Source: Ectothiorhodospiraceae bacterium | Lineage (GTDB): Bacteria > Pseudomonadota > Gammaproteobacteria > Thiohalomonadales > Thiohalomonadaceae | DNA length: 20,638 nt | Reading direction: 5' to 3' | NCBI GenBank assembly: GCA_007125455.1 | Contig: SLDE01000049.1 | Span: 1 to 20,638 of the forward strand | Shown: positions 1 through 8,700 of the stretch, piece after piece | How positions within the stretch are numbered: position 1 is the first letter of the stretch | Layout of the letters: each line of letters opens with the position of its first letter | Translations under genes and position numbers: made by a program | The notes under the pieces: model-generated | What the model was told of the DNA's origin: nothing | The model's input: only the letters and a program-made list of their open reading frames with translations | The model's database searches: none

Positions 1-1
1 C

Positions 2-1039
2 ATCAGCGATATCGACGAGATCCTGCCGGGGCTGATGGAAAACCGCGAGCGGGTCTACTACGCGATGGGCTGCAACAGCGACTTTGACCGGCGGGTGATG
101 GAATGGCTGAACCTGCTGCGCAAGAAGTCCCGCGCCGGGGTACACGCCCCCGGCGAGTTCATCGCGCTGGACCACGCCCTGCACGACATGCGCCTGTATA
201 AAAGCGCGGCGGAGATCCGGGCGATGCGTCGTGCCGCAAAGATCAGCGCCGCCGCCCACTGCCGGGCGATGCAGGCCTGTCGCCCCGGTATGCTGGAGTA
301 CCAGATCGAGGCCGAACTGCTGCACGAGTTCATGCGCGAGGGGGCGCGCAGCCCCGCCTATCCCTCCATCGTCGGCGGCGGGGCGAACGGCTGTATCCTG
401 CACTACACCGAGAATGACACCCCCCTGCAGGACGGCCAGTTGCTGTTGATCGATGCCGGTTGTGAGTACGACTACTACGCGGCGGATATCACCCGTACCT
501 TCCCCATCAATGGCCGCTTCAGCCCCGCCCAGCGCGAGCTCTATCAGTTGGTGCTGGATGCCCAGTATGCGGCGATTGCCCAGGTCAAGCCCGGCAATCA
601 CTGGAACCAGCCCCACGAGGCGGCGGTGAAGGTGCTCACCGAGGGCCTGCAACGGTTGGGACTGCTCAAGGGCAAGGTGGCCTCCCTGATCAAGGACGAG
701 GCCTATCGGCGCTTCTACATGCATCGCACCGGCCACTGGCTGGGGATGGACGTACACGATGTGGGTGACTATAAGGTCGGTGAGCAGTGGCGGGTGCTGG
801 AGCCGGGGATGGTGATGACCATCGAGCCCGGGCTCTATGTGCCGGCCGGTAGCAAGGGGATCGCCAAAAAGTGGTGGGACATCGGCATTCGCATCGAGGA
901 TGATGTGCTGGTGACCAAGGACGGTTGCGAGGTGCTTAGCGACGGGGTGCCCAAAGAGCCGGAGGCGATTGAGGCACTTATGGGCGGTGATCGGGTAGAT
1001 GGGCAGACAGCCAAGCGCGCGGCGAGGAAACGGACATGA
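2..1039 (+). CDS. pepP: Xaa-Pro aminopeptidase (aminopeptidase P), 3' part
   Basis: Cytosolic dinuclear-metal (usually Mn) peptidase that removes an N-terminal residue preceding proline. The frame is already open at base 2, so the gene starts upstream; about 345 of the usual ~440 residues are visible. The pita-bread metal site is intact: the two Asp ligands lie in LLIDAGCEYDYYAADITRTF, the His in HRTGHWLGMDVHDVG, and the two Glu in TIEPGLYVP and IGIRIEDDV. Its stop overlaps the next start (ATGA, 1036-1039), implying translational coupling with ubiH. The order pepP-ubiH-ubiI is a known arrangement in gammaproteobacteria such as E. coli. The C-terminal tail after the last metal ligand is basic and ordinary. 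Identification is firm; only the N-terminal domain is missing. Confidence 0.95.
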   Translation: MSDIDEILPGLMENRERVYYAMGCNSDFDRRVMEWLNLLRKKSRAGVHAPGEFIALDHALHDMRLYKSAAEIRAMRRAAKISAAAHCRAMQACRPGMLEYQIEAELLHEFMREGARSPAYPSIVGGGANGCILHYTENDTPLQDGQLLLIDAGCEYDYYAADITRTFPINGRFSPAQRELYQLVLDAQYAAIAQVKPGNHWNQPHEAAVKVLTEGLQRLGLLKGKVASLIKDEAYRRFYMHRTGHWLGMDVHDVGDYKVGEQWRVLEPGMVMTIEPGLYVPAGSKGIAKKWWDIGIRIEDDVLVTKDGCEVLSDGVPKEPEAIEALMGGDRVDGQTAKRAARKRT

Positions 1040-2286
1040 AACAGCAGTACGACCTGTTGATCATCGGTGGTGGCATGGCGGGGGCCAGCCTGGCGCTGGC
1101 ACTGCGTCATAGCGGCCTGCGTATCGCCGTGGTGGAGGCGGTGGCCAGTGATGCCAGCCAGCAGCCCAGCTACGATGCCCGTGCCATTGCGCTCTCCCAC
1201 GGCTCCCAGCGGATCCTGGATGGGATGGGACTGTGGCAGGCGATGGCCGCCGAGACGGTCACCCCAATCCGCCGCATCCAGGTCTCCGATCGCGGCCATT
1301 TTGGACGGGTGCGTATCGATGCGACCGAAGAGCAGGTCGATGCATTGGGTTATGTGGTCGAGGCGGCGGTGTTGGGGCGGGTGTTGCAGCCGGCCCTGCA
1401 GGAACAGGCCGGGATCGCCCTCTACTGTCCGGCCCAGTTGCAGTCGCTGGAGCAGCACAGTGAGGGTGTCCATGTCACCGTGCAATGCAACGATGAGCTC
1501 TGCGAACTGTCCGCCCGTCTGCTGGTGGCCGCCGACGGTGGCAACTCCACCGTGGCCAGCTTACTGGGCGGGCGCTACCTCTCCCGTGGCTACGGCCAGA
1601 GCGCCATTATCGCCAACGTGGTGGGCGAGCGTGAACACGACAACATGGCCCATGAGCGCTTTACCGACAGCGGCCCACTGGCGCTGCTGCCCAACCGGGC
1701 ACCGGGCTGGATGGCGGGCAGTGAGGCCGGAGACTGTCGCTGGTCGCTGGTGTGGACCGTGCGCGATGCGCAACTGGAACATACCCTGGCGCTGGATGAT
1801 GCGGACTTCCTCGCCGCTCTGCAGCAGCGCCTGGGCCGTCGTATCGGGCGTATCCTCAGCACCGGCCCACGCAGCGCCTATCCATTGCGGCTGCGCTATC
1901 TGCATGATCATGTTCAGCAGCGGGTGGTCTTTGTCGGAAACGCCGCCCATACCATTCACCCGGTGGCGGGACAGGGGCTCAACCTTGGCCTGCGCGATGT
2001 GGCGGCCTTGAGCGAAGTGATCGAACAGGCCGCCGGGCGGGGAGAGGATATCGGCTCGAGCGCAGTATTGGCCGAATATAAGCACTGGCGTCGCCCCGAC
2101 TACCTGCGGGTGATGGCAATGACCGACAGCCTGGCACGGGGCTTTGCCAGTAATCTGCTGCCCCTGGTGGTGGCGCGCAATCTGGGGATGGTGGGGATGG
2201 ACCTGTTGCCGCCACTGCGGCGGGTGCTGACCCGTCAGATGATGGGGCTAAACGGGCGACAAAGCCGCCTGGCGCGCGGGGCGTAA
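1036..2286 (+). CDS. ubiH: 2-octaprenyl-6-methoxyphenol hydroxylase UbiH
   Basis: FAD-dependent aromatic hydroxylase of ubiquinone biosynthesis, expected to act with the membrane-associated Ubi complex. It is 416 residues, close to the family norm. Visible motifs are the N-terminal Rossmann dinucleotide-binding loop IIGGGMAGASLALAL (about residues 8-22), the mid-protein DG motif LLVAADGGNSTVAS, and the C-terminal FAD ribityl motif FVGNAAHTIHPVAGQGLNLG. The start ATG 1036 overlaps the pepP stop. A ubiI-like paralogue follows after about 33 bases, so the three genes probably form one transcript. Assignment as UbiH rather than another UbiH/F/I paralogue rests on gene order and on the R-A-I-A-L-S segment after the FAD loop. 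Exact ring position is inference. Confidence 0.9.
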   Translation: MKQQYDLLIIGGGMAGASLALALRHSGLRIAVVEAVASDASQQPSYDARAIALSHGSQRILDGMGLWQAMAAETVTPIRRIQVSDRGHFGRVRIDATEEQVDALGYVVEAAVLGRVLQPALQEQAGIALYCPAQLQSLEQHSEGVHVTVQCNDELCELSARLLVAADGGNSTVASLLGGRYLSRGYGQSAIIANVVGEREHDNMAHERFTDSGPLALLPNRAPGWMAGSEAGDCRWSLVWTVRDAQLEHTLALDDADFLAALQQRLGRRIGRILSTGPRSAYPLRLRYLHDHVQQRVVFVGNAAHTIHPVAGQGLNLGLRDVAALSEVIEQAAGRGEDIGSSAVLAEYKHWRRPDYLRVMAMTDSLARGFASNLLPLVVARNLGMVGMDLLPPLRRVLTRQMMGLNGRQSRLARGA

Positions 2287-2319
2287 AGTGCTGGGCCAAC
2301 CATGAGAACGGAGCGGGCG

Positions 2320-3558
2320 ATGGAATACGATGTGGTGATAGTGGGTGGTGGCATGGTGGGGGCCAGTCTGGCCTGTGCGCTGGGCAACAGTCCGCTACGG
2401 ATCGCGGTGGTTGAGCCCTCGGTGGCGCCAATGACGTGGGACGAGAGCGAGTATGATATTCGTGTCAGTGCCATCACCCGCGCCACCCAGCGGGCCTTTG
2501 AGGGGATCGGTGCCTGGGATGGGATGGTACGCCGGCGCGTCAGCCCCTATCAGCGGATGCAGGTTTGGGATGCCACCGGCAGCGGCAAGATCGCCTTTGA
2601 CGCCGCCAATATCGCCGAGCCGGATCTGGGGCTGATCATCGAAAACCGGGTGATCCTCGCCGCCCTGCTGGAACGTATGGCCGAATTCGACAACATCACC
2701 CTGCACTGCCCTGCCAAGGTTGCCTCAATGCAGCGGGATGACCGCCACGCCAGCCTCACCCTCGACGACGGCCAAACCCTCCGTGGCAGGCTGGTGGTGG
2801 GGGCCGATGGGGCCAACTCCTGGGTACGTGAGCAGGTGGGGATCGACACCATCGGCTGGCCCTATGAGCAAAGCGCCGTGGTTGCCACCATCCGCACCGA
2901 ACACCACCACCAGGACACCTGCTGGCAGCGCTTTATGCCCACCGGGCCGCTGGCCTTTTTGCCCCTGCCCGAGGGGCTTAGCTCCATCGTCTGGTCCACC
3001 GATCCGGCACAGGCGGTAGCGCTGGCCGAGATGCCGGAAGAGCTGTTTCTGCGGGAGCTGCAACAGGCCATTGGCGATCCGCTGGGTCGCATGGTCGCCA
3101 CCGGCCCGCGCGGGGTCTACCCATTGATCCTGCGTCACGCCAAGCGCTACGCCGATCCCCGCGTGGTGCTGGTGGGCAATGCCGCCCACGCCATCCACCC
3201 ACTGGCCGGGCAGGGGCTCAACCTGGGGGTCAGCGACATCGCCGCGCTGGCCCAGCTGGTGTTGCAGGCCAGCCGTGCCGGAGAGGATATCGGCGAGCTG
3301 GCCCTGCTGCGGCGCTACGAGCGCTGGCGCAAGGGGGACAATATAGCGGTAATGGCGGCGATGGACGGCTTCAAGCGGCTGTTCAGCAACGACAACCCAC
3401 TGCTGCGACCGCTGCGCAACCTGGGCCTGACCCTGGCCGATCGCAGTGGCCCGCTCAAGCACGCGATGATCCGCCGTGCGATGGGCCTGGAGGGGGATCT
3501 GCCCGCACTCTGTCGCGGTGTGCCCGACATTGCCGAGAGTTCGGCGACAGGACTTTAA
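2320..3558 (+). CDS. ubiI: UbiI/VisC-like FAD-dependent ubiquinone-pathway hydroxylase
   Basis: Second member of the UbiH/UbiF/VisC flavoprotein hydroxylase family, probably C5 hydroxylation of the ubiquinone ring. Motifs: VVIVGGGMVGASLACALG at the N terminus, LVVGADGANSWVREQ in the middle, and VLVGNAAHAIHPLAGQGLNLG near the end. The segments YDIRVSAITRATQR and VSPYQRMQVWDATGSG are typical of the UbiI/UbiF branch rather than UbiH. I chose ATG 2320 because GGAG (2310-2313) sits 6 bases before it. An in-frame ATG at 2302 would add six residues (MRTERA) but has no clear ribosome binding site. Length is 412 residues. UbiI versus UbiF cannot be separated by eye, so the symbol is by operon position. 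Confidence 0.85.
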   Translation: MEYDVVIVGGGMVGASLACALGNSPLRIAVVEPSVAPMTWDESEYDIRVSAITRATQRAFEGIGAWDGMVRRRVSPYQRMQVWDATGSGKIAFDAANIAEPDLGLIIENRVILAALLERMAEFDNITLHCPAKVASMQRDDRHASLTLDDGQTLRGRLVVGADGANSWVREQVGIDTIGWPYEQSAVVATIRTEHHHQDTCWQRFMPTGPLAFLPLPEGLSSIVWSTDPAQAVALAEMPEELFLRELQQAIGDPLGRMVATGPRGVYPLILRHAKRYADPRVVLVGNAAHAIHPLAGQGLNLGVSDIAALAQLVLQASRAGEDIGELALLRRYERWRKGDNIAVMAAMDGFKRLFSNDNPLLRPLRNLGLTLADRSGPLKHAMIRRAMGLEGDLPALCRGVPDIAESSATGL

Positions 3559-3581
3559 CAGGCTGTTGAAGAACCATCCCT

Positions 3582-3611
3582 CCCACTGGCCCGTTGACGG
3601 GCGCCGGTGGG
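3582..3611 (+). other. Intergenic hairpin with embedded -35-like hexamer
   Basis: In the 108-bp gap between ubiI and the chemoreceptor gene, 3582-3593 pairs with 3598-3611 around a TTGA loop (about 12 pairs, one G-U wobble and a 2-base GC bulge). No T-run follows on either strand, so it is not a canonical intrinsic terminator. TTGACG (3594-3599) with CATAAA (3616-3621) at 16-base spacing is a possible sigma70 promoter for the chemoreceptor. I see no FliA-type sigma28 promoter. The ribosome binding site GAGG lies just before ATG 3667. Confidence 0.35.
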
Positions 3612-3666
3612 ATAACATAAAAACAATACCGGCCCCCTCTAACGGGCCTCTATCGAGGAAAATATC

Positions 3667-5691
3667 ATGCAGTTTTTGTTGGCCCCGGCCGTTTCCCTGC
3701 TCAACCACTTGCGCTATCCGCAGAAGTTTCTGCTGGTGGGGATGATTATGCTGATCCCCATGCTCACCATGGGCTGGTTGCTGGTGACCGAGAGCAACAA
3801 AACCATCGTCAGCCTCAACAGCGAGCGGGATGGGCTGGCCTATATTCAGGGCGTGCGTCCGCTGATTGAGCATATCCCGCAGCACCGGGGCATGAGCGGG
3901 GCTTTCCTTAATGGCAACGACGGCTTCCGCCGCCAGATGGAGAGCAAACAGGCTGAGATCGATGGCTTTTTCAGCCAACTGGCCGAGGTGGATCGCCGCC
4001 TTGGTCAGCGCCTGCAAACCGGTGACAGGCTGGCAGCCCTGCAGCGTGAGTGGGATACGCTGAAACGCCAGGTGTGGCAACTCAGCCCGGCGCAAAGCTT
4101 TCAGCGCCATGGGCAGGTGGTGCAGCAGGCCATCGACCTGATCGGTTATGTGGCCGACACCTCCGGCCTGATCCTCGACCCGGTGTTGGACAGCTACTAC
4201 ATGATGGACCTGCTGGTGGTGCAGATGCCGATGCTCACTGAGGCGATGGGGCAGTCCCGTGCGCTCGGCTCGGGTGCGGCGGCCCGCGGCTCCCTGGACA
4301 CCGATGGCCGCATCCAGCTGACCATCCGCCTGGATCGGATCCGTAGCGTCGAGAGCAATCTCAAACACCATATGGAGGTTATCGCCAGGGAGAACCCTGA
4401 TATGGGCAGCGCCCTGGGCGCGGCGCATCGTGAGGCGACGGTCGCGGTATCCGGTTTTGCCGAGTTGATCGCCGATCAGCTGCTGGAGGCCAACACCATC
4501 ACCGTGACCAGCGACGCGATCTTTACCAGCAGCACACGGGCCATCGACGGGGTGTTTGCCCTTTACGACGAGGTCCTGCCGCGTCTGGATGGGCTGTTTG
4601 TGGAGCGTGTGCAGACCACTCAGCGGCTGCTGTGGTTCGAGGTGGCGGTGGTGGTGATCGTCCTGCTGCTGGTGCTCTACCTGTTTGCCGCCTTCTATCG
4701 TGCGGTAATGGTCTCCATCGACACCATTGCTGAAGGTACCCAGCGCATGGCCGATGGCGATCTGACCGTCCATTTCGATATCGCCGCCCAGGACGAGATG
4801 CAGCACATCGCCAAAAGCTTTAATGCGATGAGTCGCAGCTTCCGCAACCTGGTGGCACAGGCGATGAGTTCGACCAGCCAGGTTGCCTCGGCGGCAGAAG
4901 AGCTCTCGGCGATCACCCAGGAGACCGACAAGGGGATCCGACGCCAGCAGCACGAGACCGATCAGGTGGCCACCGCCATCAACGAGATGACCGCCACCGT
5001 ACAGGAGGTCGCCAATAGCGCCAGCTCTGCCGCCGACTCCACCCAGGCGGCGGCCAGTGAGGCGAGTACCGGCCAGCAGGTGGTGGGTAAGACCGTGGAG
5101 AGCATCAACCGCCTCGCTGAAGAGGTGCGCGGGGCCGGTGAGATCATCCACAGCCTTGAAAAGAACAGCGACAAGATCGGCAGTGTGATCGATGTGATCC
5201 AGGGGATCGCCGAGCAAACCAACCTGTTGGCGCTCAACGCGGCCATCGAAGCGGCCCGCGCCGGTGAGCAGGGACGGGGCTTTGCGGTGGTGGCCGATGA
5301 GGTGCGCACCCTCGCCAGCCGTACCCAGAACGCCACCCTGGAGATCCAGCAAATGATCGAGGGGCTACAGGGCGATGCCGGGCGCGCCGTACAGGCCATG
5401 ACAACCAGTGGCGGGCAGGCATCGCGGGGCGTCGAGGCGGCCGCCGAAGCCGGCGAGGCGCTGCGCCGCATCACCGAGGCGGTGAATACCATCGCCGACA
5501 TGAACAGCCAGATCGCCAGCGCCGCCGAGGAACAGAGCGCGGTGGCCGAAGAGGTTAATCGTAATATTTCCAACATCGCCGAGATCAGCGAACACAATGC
5601 CACCGGCTCAACCCAGACCGCCGCCGCAAGTGGTGAACTGGCCGGGTTGTCGGGGGAATTGCAGCAAATGCTCTCGCGCTTTAAGGTCTGA
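3667..5691 (+). CDS. Methyl-accepting chemotaxis protein (transmembrane chemoreceptor)
   Basis: Inner-membrane chemoreceptor of 674 residues that would signal through CheW/CheA. Order: short cytoplasmic N terminus; TM1 about 19-40; an all-helical periplasmic sensor about 41-318; TM2 about 321-344 (VAVVVIVLLLVLYLFAAF); HAMP about 345-398; then the coiled-coil signalling domain. Its tip DVIQGIAEQTNLLALNAAIE (from residue 509) matches the universal MCP hairpin, followed by RGFAVVADEVRTLA. The sensor contains HRGMSGAFLNGND and long amphipathic helices, which resembles NIT-type helical sensors; that is inference and the ligand is unknown. The C terminus ends FKV and lacks a CheR/CheB-tethering pentapeptide. 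The next gene starts 22 bases downstream, suggesting co-transcription with the PilZ fusion protein. Confidence 0.95.
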   Translation: MQFLLAPAVSLLNHLRYPQKFLLVGMIMLIPMLTMGWLLVTESNKTIVSLNSERDGLAYIQGVRPLIEHIPQHRGMSGAFLNGNDGFRRQMESKQAEIDGFFSQLAEVDRRLGQRLQTGDRLAALQREWDTLKRQVWQLSPAQSFQRHGQVVQQAIDLIGYVADTSGLILDPVLDSYYMMDLLVVQMPMLTEAMGQSRALGSGAAARGSLDTDGRIQLTIRLDRIRSVESNLKHHMEVIARENPDMGSALGAAHREATVAVSGFAELIADQLLEANTITVTSDAIFTSSTRAIDGVFALYDEVLPRLDGLFVERVQTTQRLLWFEVAVVVIVLLLVLYLFAAFYRAVMVSIDTIAEGTQRMADGDLTVHFDIAAQDEMQHIAKSFNAMSRSFRNLVAQAMSSTSQVASAAEELSAITQETDKGIRRQQHETDQVATAINEMTATVQEVANSASSAADSTQAAASEASTGQQVVGKTVESINRLAEEVRGAGEIIHSLEKNSDKIGSVIDVIQGIAEQTNLLALNAAIEAARAGEQGRGFAVVADEVRTLASRTQNATLEIQQMIEGLQGDAGRAVQAMTTSGGQASRGVEAAAEAGEALRRITEAVNTIADMNSQIASAAEEQSAVAEEVNRNISNIAEISEHNATGSTQTAAASGELAGLSGELQQMLSRFKV

Positions 5692-5713
5692 ATGGCTTGC
5701 ATGGAGGTTGCCT

Positions 5714-8700
5714 GTGAATAAACGTTCCTCACCACGCTTTCCGGTCACGCTGGATGCTACCGTCACCTTTCCCGACGGTACGGCCCAGCAGTGCGCGATC
5801 CGTGACTACTGCTCCGGCGGGATGTATCTGCTGTGCCAGACCGGGGACGGCAGCCTCCCGGCGGTAGCGCGTGGCAACCAAATCCAGATCCACTTCGCAC
5901 ACCCCACCAACCCGCAGGCCGAGGCGATCCGTATCGAGGCCCGTGCTGCCCGGATTGAATCCCAGTCCCTCGGGGTGACCTTTCTTGAGGAGCAGACCGA
6001 GGCGGTGGTGGCGCTCTCCCGTCTGGCGGCAAAGCAGGCCGCTTTGCAGCGTGGTGAACGGGAGCAGGTCGGCGCGCAATACGATGGCCAGTTTAGTGCC
6101 GAGGCCATGGTGCAGATGTGCCGCGAGAAGACACTCACCCACGTGCGGCTATTGCTCAAGGATTTCTACCACCTGGCCCACGAGGAGCTCTACCAGACCG
6201 CCTCGCTCAGCTCGGTGGGCGGGGCGCGTTCTAATCTGTTTGCCATTACCAATGCCCTGCGCGACGCCGAGGGGGTGATCAGCAAGGACATGCTCAGGCA
6301 ACTGGAACGGGCCTTCGCGGTCATGACCCAGCCGGATTACACAAACCCCCACGCCCCGGAGCCGCAGCCAGGGACCACCGGCCTGGCCCTGCTGGAAAGC
6401 GACGAGCTGGACAAATGGCTGGCAATACGTGCCCTGGCCAGCCGGGTGGAGGAGCGTCTGGAAGAACACCTGGAGGCACTGGAGGTCCGCCTGCTGGCCA
6501 TTTCGCTCAACCCGATCACCATGGAAAACAACCCGGTCGGGCCGTTTATCATTGCCTCCCTGTTTCACGGGCAGATGCAGCGACTGACCCTGGATGAGGA
6601 AGCGCGGCGCATTATCTTTGATGCCATGGGGCTGGCGATGGTCGATCGCCTGCAAAAGCTATACGAAGAGCTCAACGAGAGCCTGATCGCCCATGGTGTC
6701 CTGCCGAGCCTGGCCAAAAAGATGGAGGTGGTGAACAAGGCAAAGCGCCCCCGCCCTGGTATCCCGGACGAGGATACACCGCCAAGGACCGAGCCTGCCG
6801 CCGCCCACGAGCCGACACCATCCCGGCATGCCGATACCGAAGAAGGGCCGCCGCCCCCAGCACACAAACCGGCACGGGAGATGCGCTATACCCGCCGCTC
6901 GCTACCCGGCATAGGCGCAGGAGATAAGCACCGTATCGGCTCCGCCTGTCGCGGTGTGCAGCGGCTTCGGCACATGGGGGATGGGTCTGGCGTTGATGCC
7001 CAAGGTGCGGGTGAGCAAGCGGGCTCCCCGGCGGATGATAACGAACAGGCACTACGCGAATACATCCAGCAACTCTTTGCCCAGATCCGCCAGCAGCCCT
7101 GGCTCACGGCACGGGCACGGCAGTGGTACGCCACCTTGGAGCCTGTCGCCTTGCAGGCGGCGTTGCTCGATGGCAGCGTGGTGGAAGAGAACAACCACCC
7201 GCTCTGGCAGTTACTGGACCGCCTGGAACCGCTTTCTTTGGGTGAAGAGCGTGACGAGCTGGAGCGCATCGACCGTATCCTGGCTGAACTGGCCGAACAG
7301 GTCACGCAGCGCGCCGACTGCCTGGCCCACGCCCTCGAACAGTTGGCCCCCTTGCTCAAGCAGCATGAGCAGCACTACGGTGAAAAACTGGGGAAATTGC
7401 TGCAGGAGTGCGAGCACGCGCAGCAGTTGAGTAGTGCGCGCAAGGCCGTACTCGATGATCTCAACCACCGCCTAGGCCATCGCGAGGTGCCGGAGCTGGT
7501 GTTGGAACTGCTCGATTCCGGTTGGAAGAATCTCCTATTGCGCACCTGGGTCAAAAGCGGTGCCAAGAGCGGGATCTACCTCACCTACCTGCAGGTTATC
7601 GATCAGTTTGCCGCCCGCCTGACGGGGTCGTCTGCGCACGCCCCGTCCACCCAGATGGATGATGCCCGGCTGCTGGAGTGGAGCGAGCGCATGCTGAGGA
7701 TCATCTCCAGCGACGAGCGCTATAACCACGATGTGATGGCCCAGGTGCGCTCACAGCTGGATGGCAGCGCCAACACGCGTCTGCCCATGCGTCGGGTCAC
7801 CGCGATCGGCCTGCGCGCCAGCCAGCAGGCGGTGGATGCCCAGCGTCCCGCCGAGGTGAACGAGGAGCGCTGGGAACAGCTCTTGGCCGATCTGCGGCGC
7901 CTGCCGGATCGGGAGTACCTGTTGCTGATCGAAGACGCTGCGGTCAGACCGATCCAGTTGGTATGGCGTGATGAAGAGCTCGGGCGCTACGTCTTCGCTG
8001 ACGGGAGCGGAGAGAAGGTACTGGATCTGCATCCGGGGCAGTTGGCCCGACGTCTCTACCAGCATAGCCTTAGCCCGCTCAGTGAGCTGGCACTGTCACT
8101 GAGTGTGCGTGCCAATTGTCAGCTACTGCTGGCCGAGTACCATCACATGTTTGAACGTCTGAGCCATGATCCGCTGACCGGCCTGCTCAACCGCGCGGGT
8201 TTCCACAAGGCCTTGGTGAAGGCTTGTGAGCAGGCCCGCAGCGGCAGGCAGAGCCATATCCTCGCCTGCCTCGACCTGGACCACTTTGCCCAGATCAATG
8301 AACGCTGCGGTCGCGACGAGGGGGATGCGCTGCTACGCCAGGTGGCGAGCGCGATCGGCGATGCCCTGCAACCGGCGGCGTTGGTGGGGCGGCTGGAGGG
8401 CAACACCTTTGCCATCCTGCTGCGTGACTGTCGTCGCAGTCAGGCCTTGATGCAGCTCAATAAGGTGCGCGCCGCCTTGCGCCAAGGGGTCTTCCAATGC
8501 CGTGGCGAGGCGCTCAGCCTTGCTGCCAGCATCGGTGTCAGCGAGGTCAACGCCATCAGCGAACAGGCCGGGCAGGTACTGGAGTACGCCAGCACGGCGA
8601 TGCGCAGTGCGAAGCAGCAGGGCCGTAACAACATCCAGGTTCACCAGGGTGCGGACAGTAACAGCGCACAGCATGGGCTGCTCGATAGCAACAAGAGCTT

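Noticed and set aside
2725..5352. 875-codon open frame on the minus strand opposite ubiI and the chemoreceptor gene
   Set aside because: It spans two confidently identified + strand genes plus their gap, has low-complexity His/Gly/Leu/Asp composition with no domain, and is the antisense mirror expected from high-GC codon bias.
5597..5713. Upstream extension of the PilZ fusion protein to ATG 5597
   Set aside because: It overlaps the MCP C terminus by about 95 bases and adds 39 low-complexity residues; GTG 5714 has GGAGG at ideal distance and starts exactly at the PilZ domain.
6741..7040. Possible frameshift in the Pro/Gly/Arg-rich stretch of the PilZ fusion gene
   Set aside because: The other two + frames hit stops around 6912-6926, and family-like sequence resumes in the same frame afterwards, so it is read as a disordered linker.
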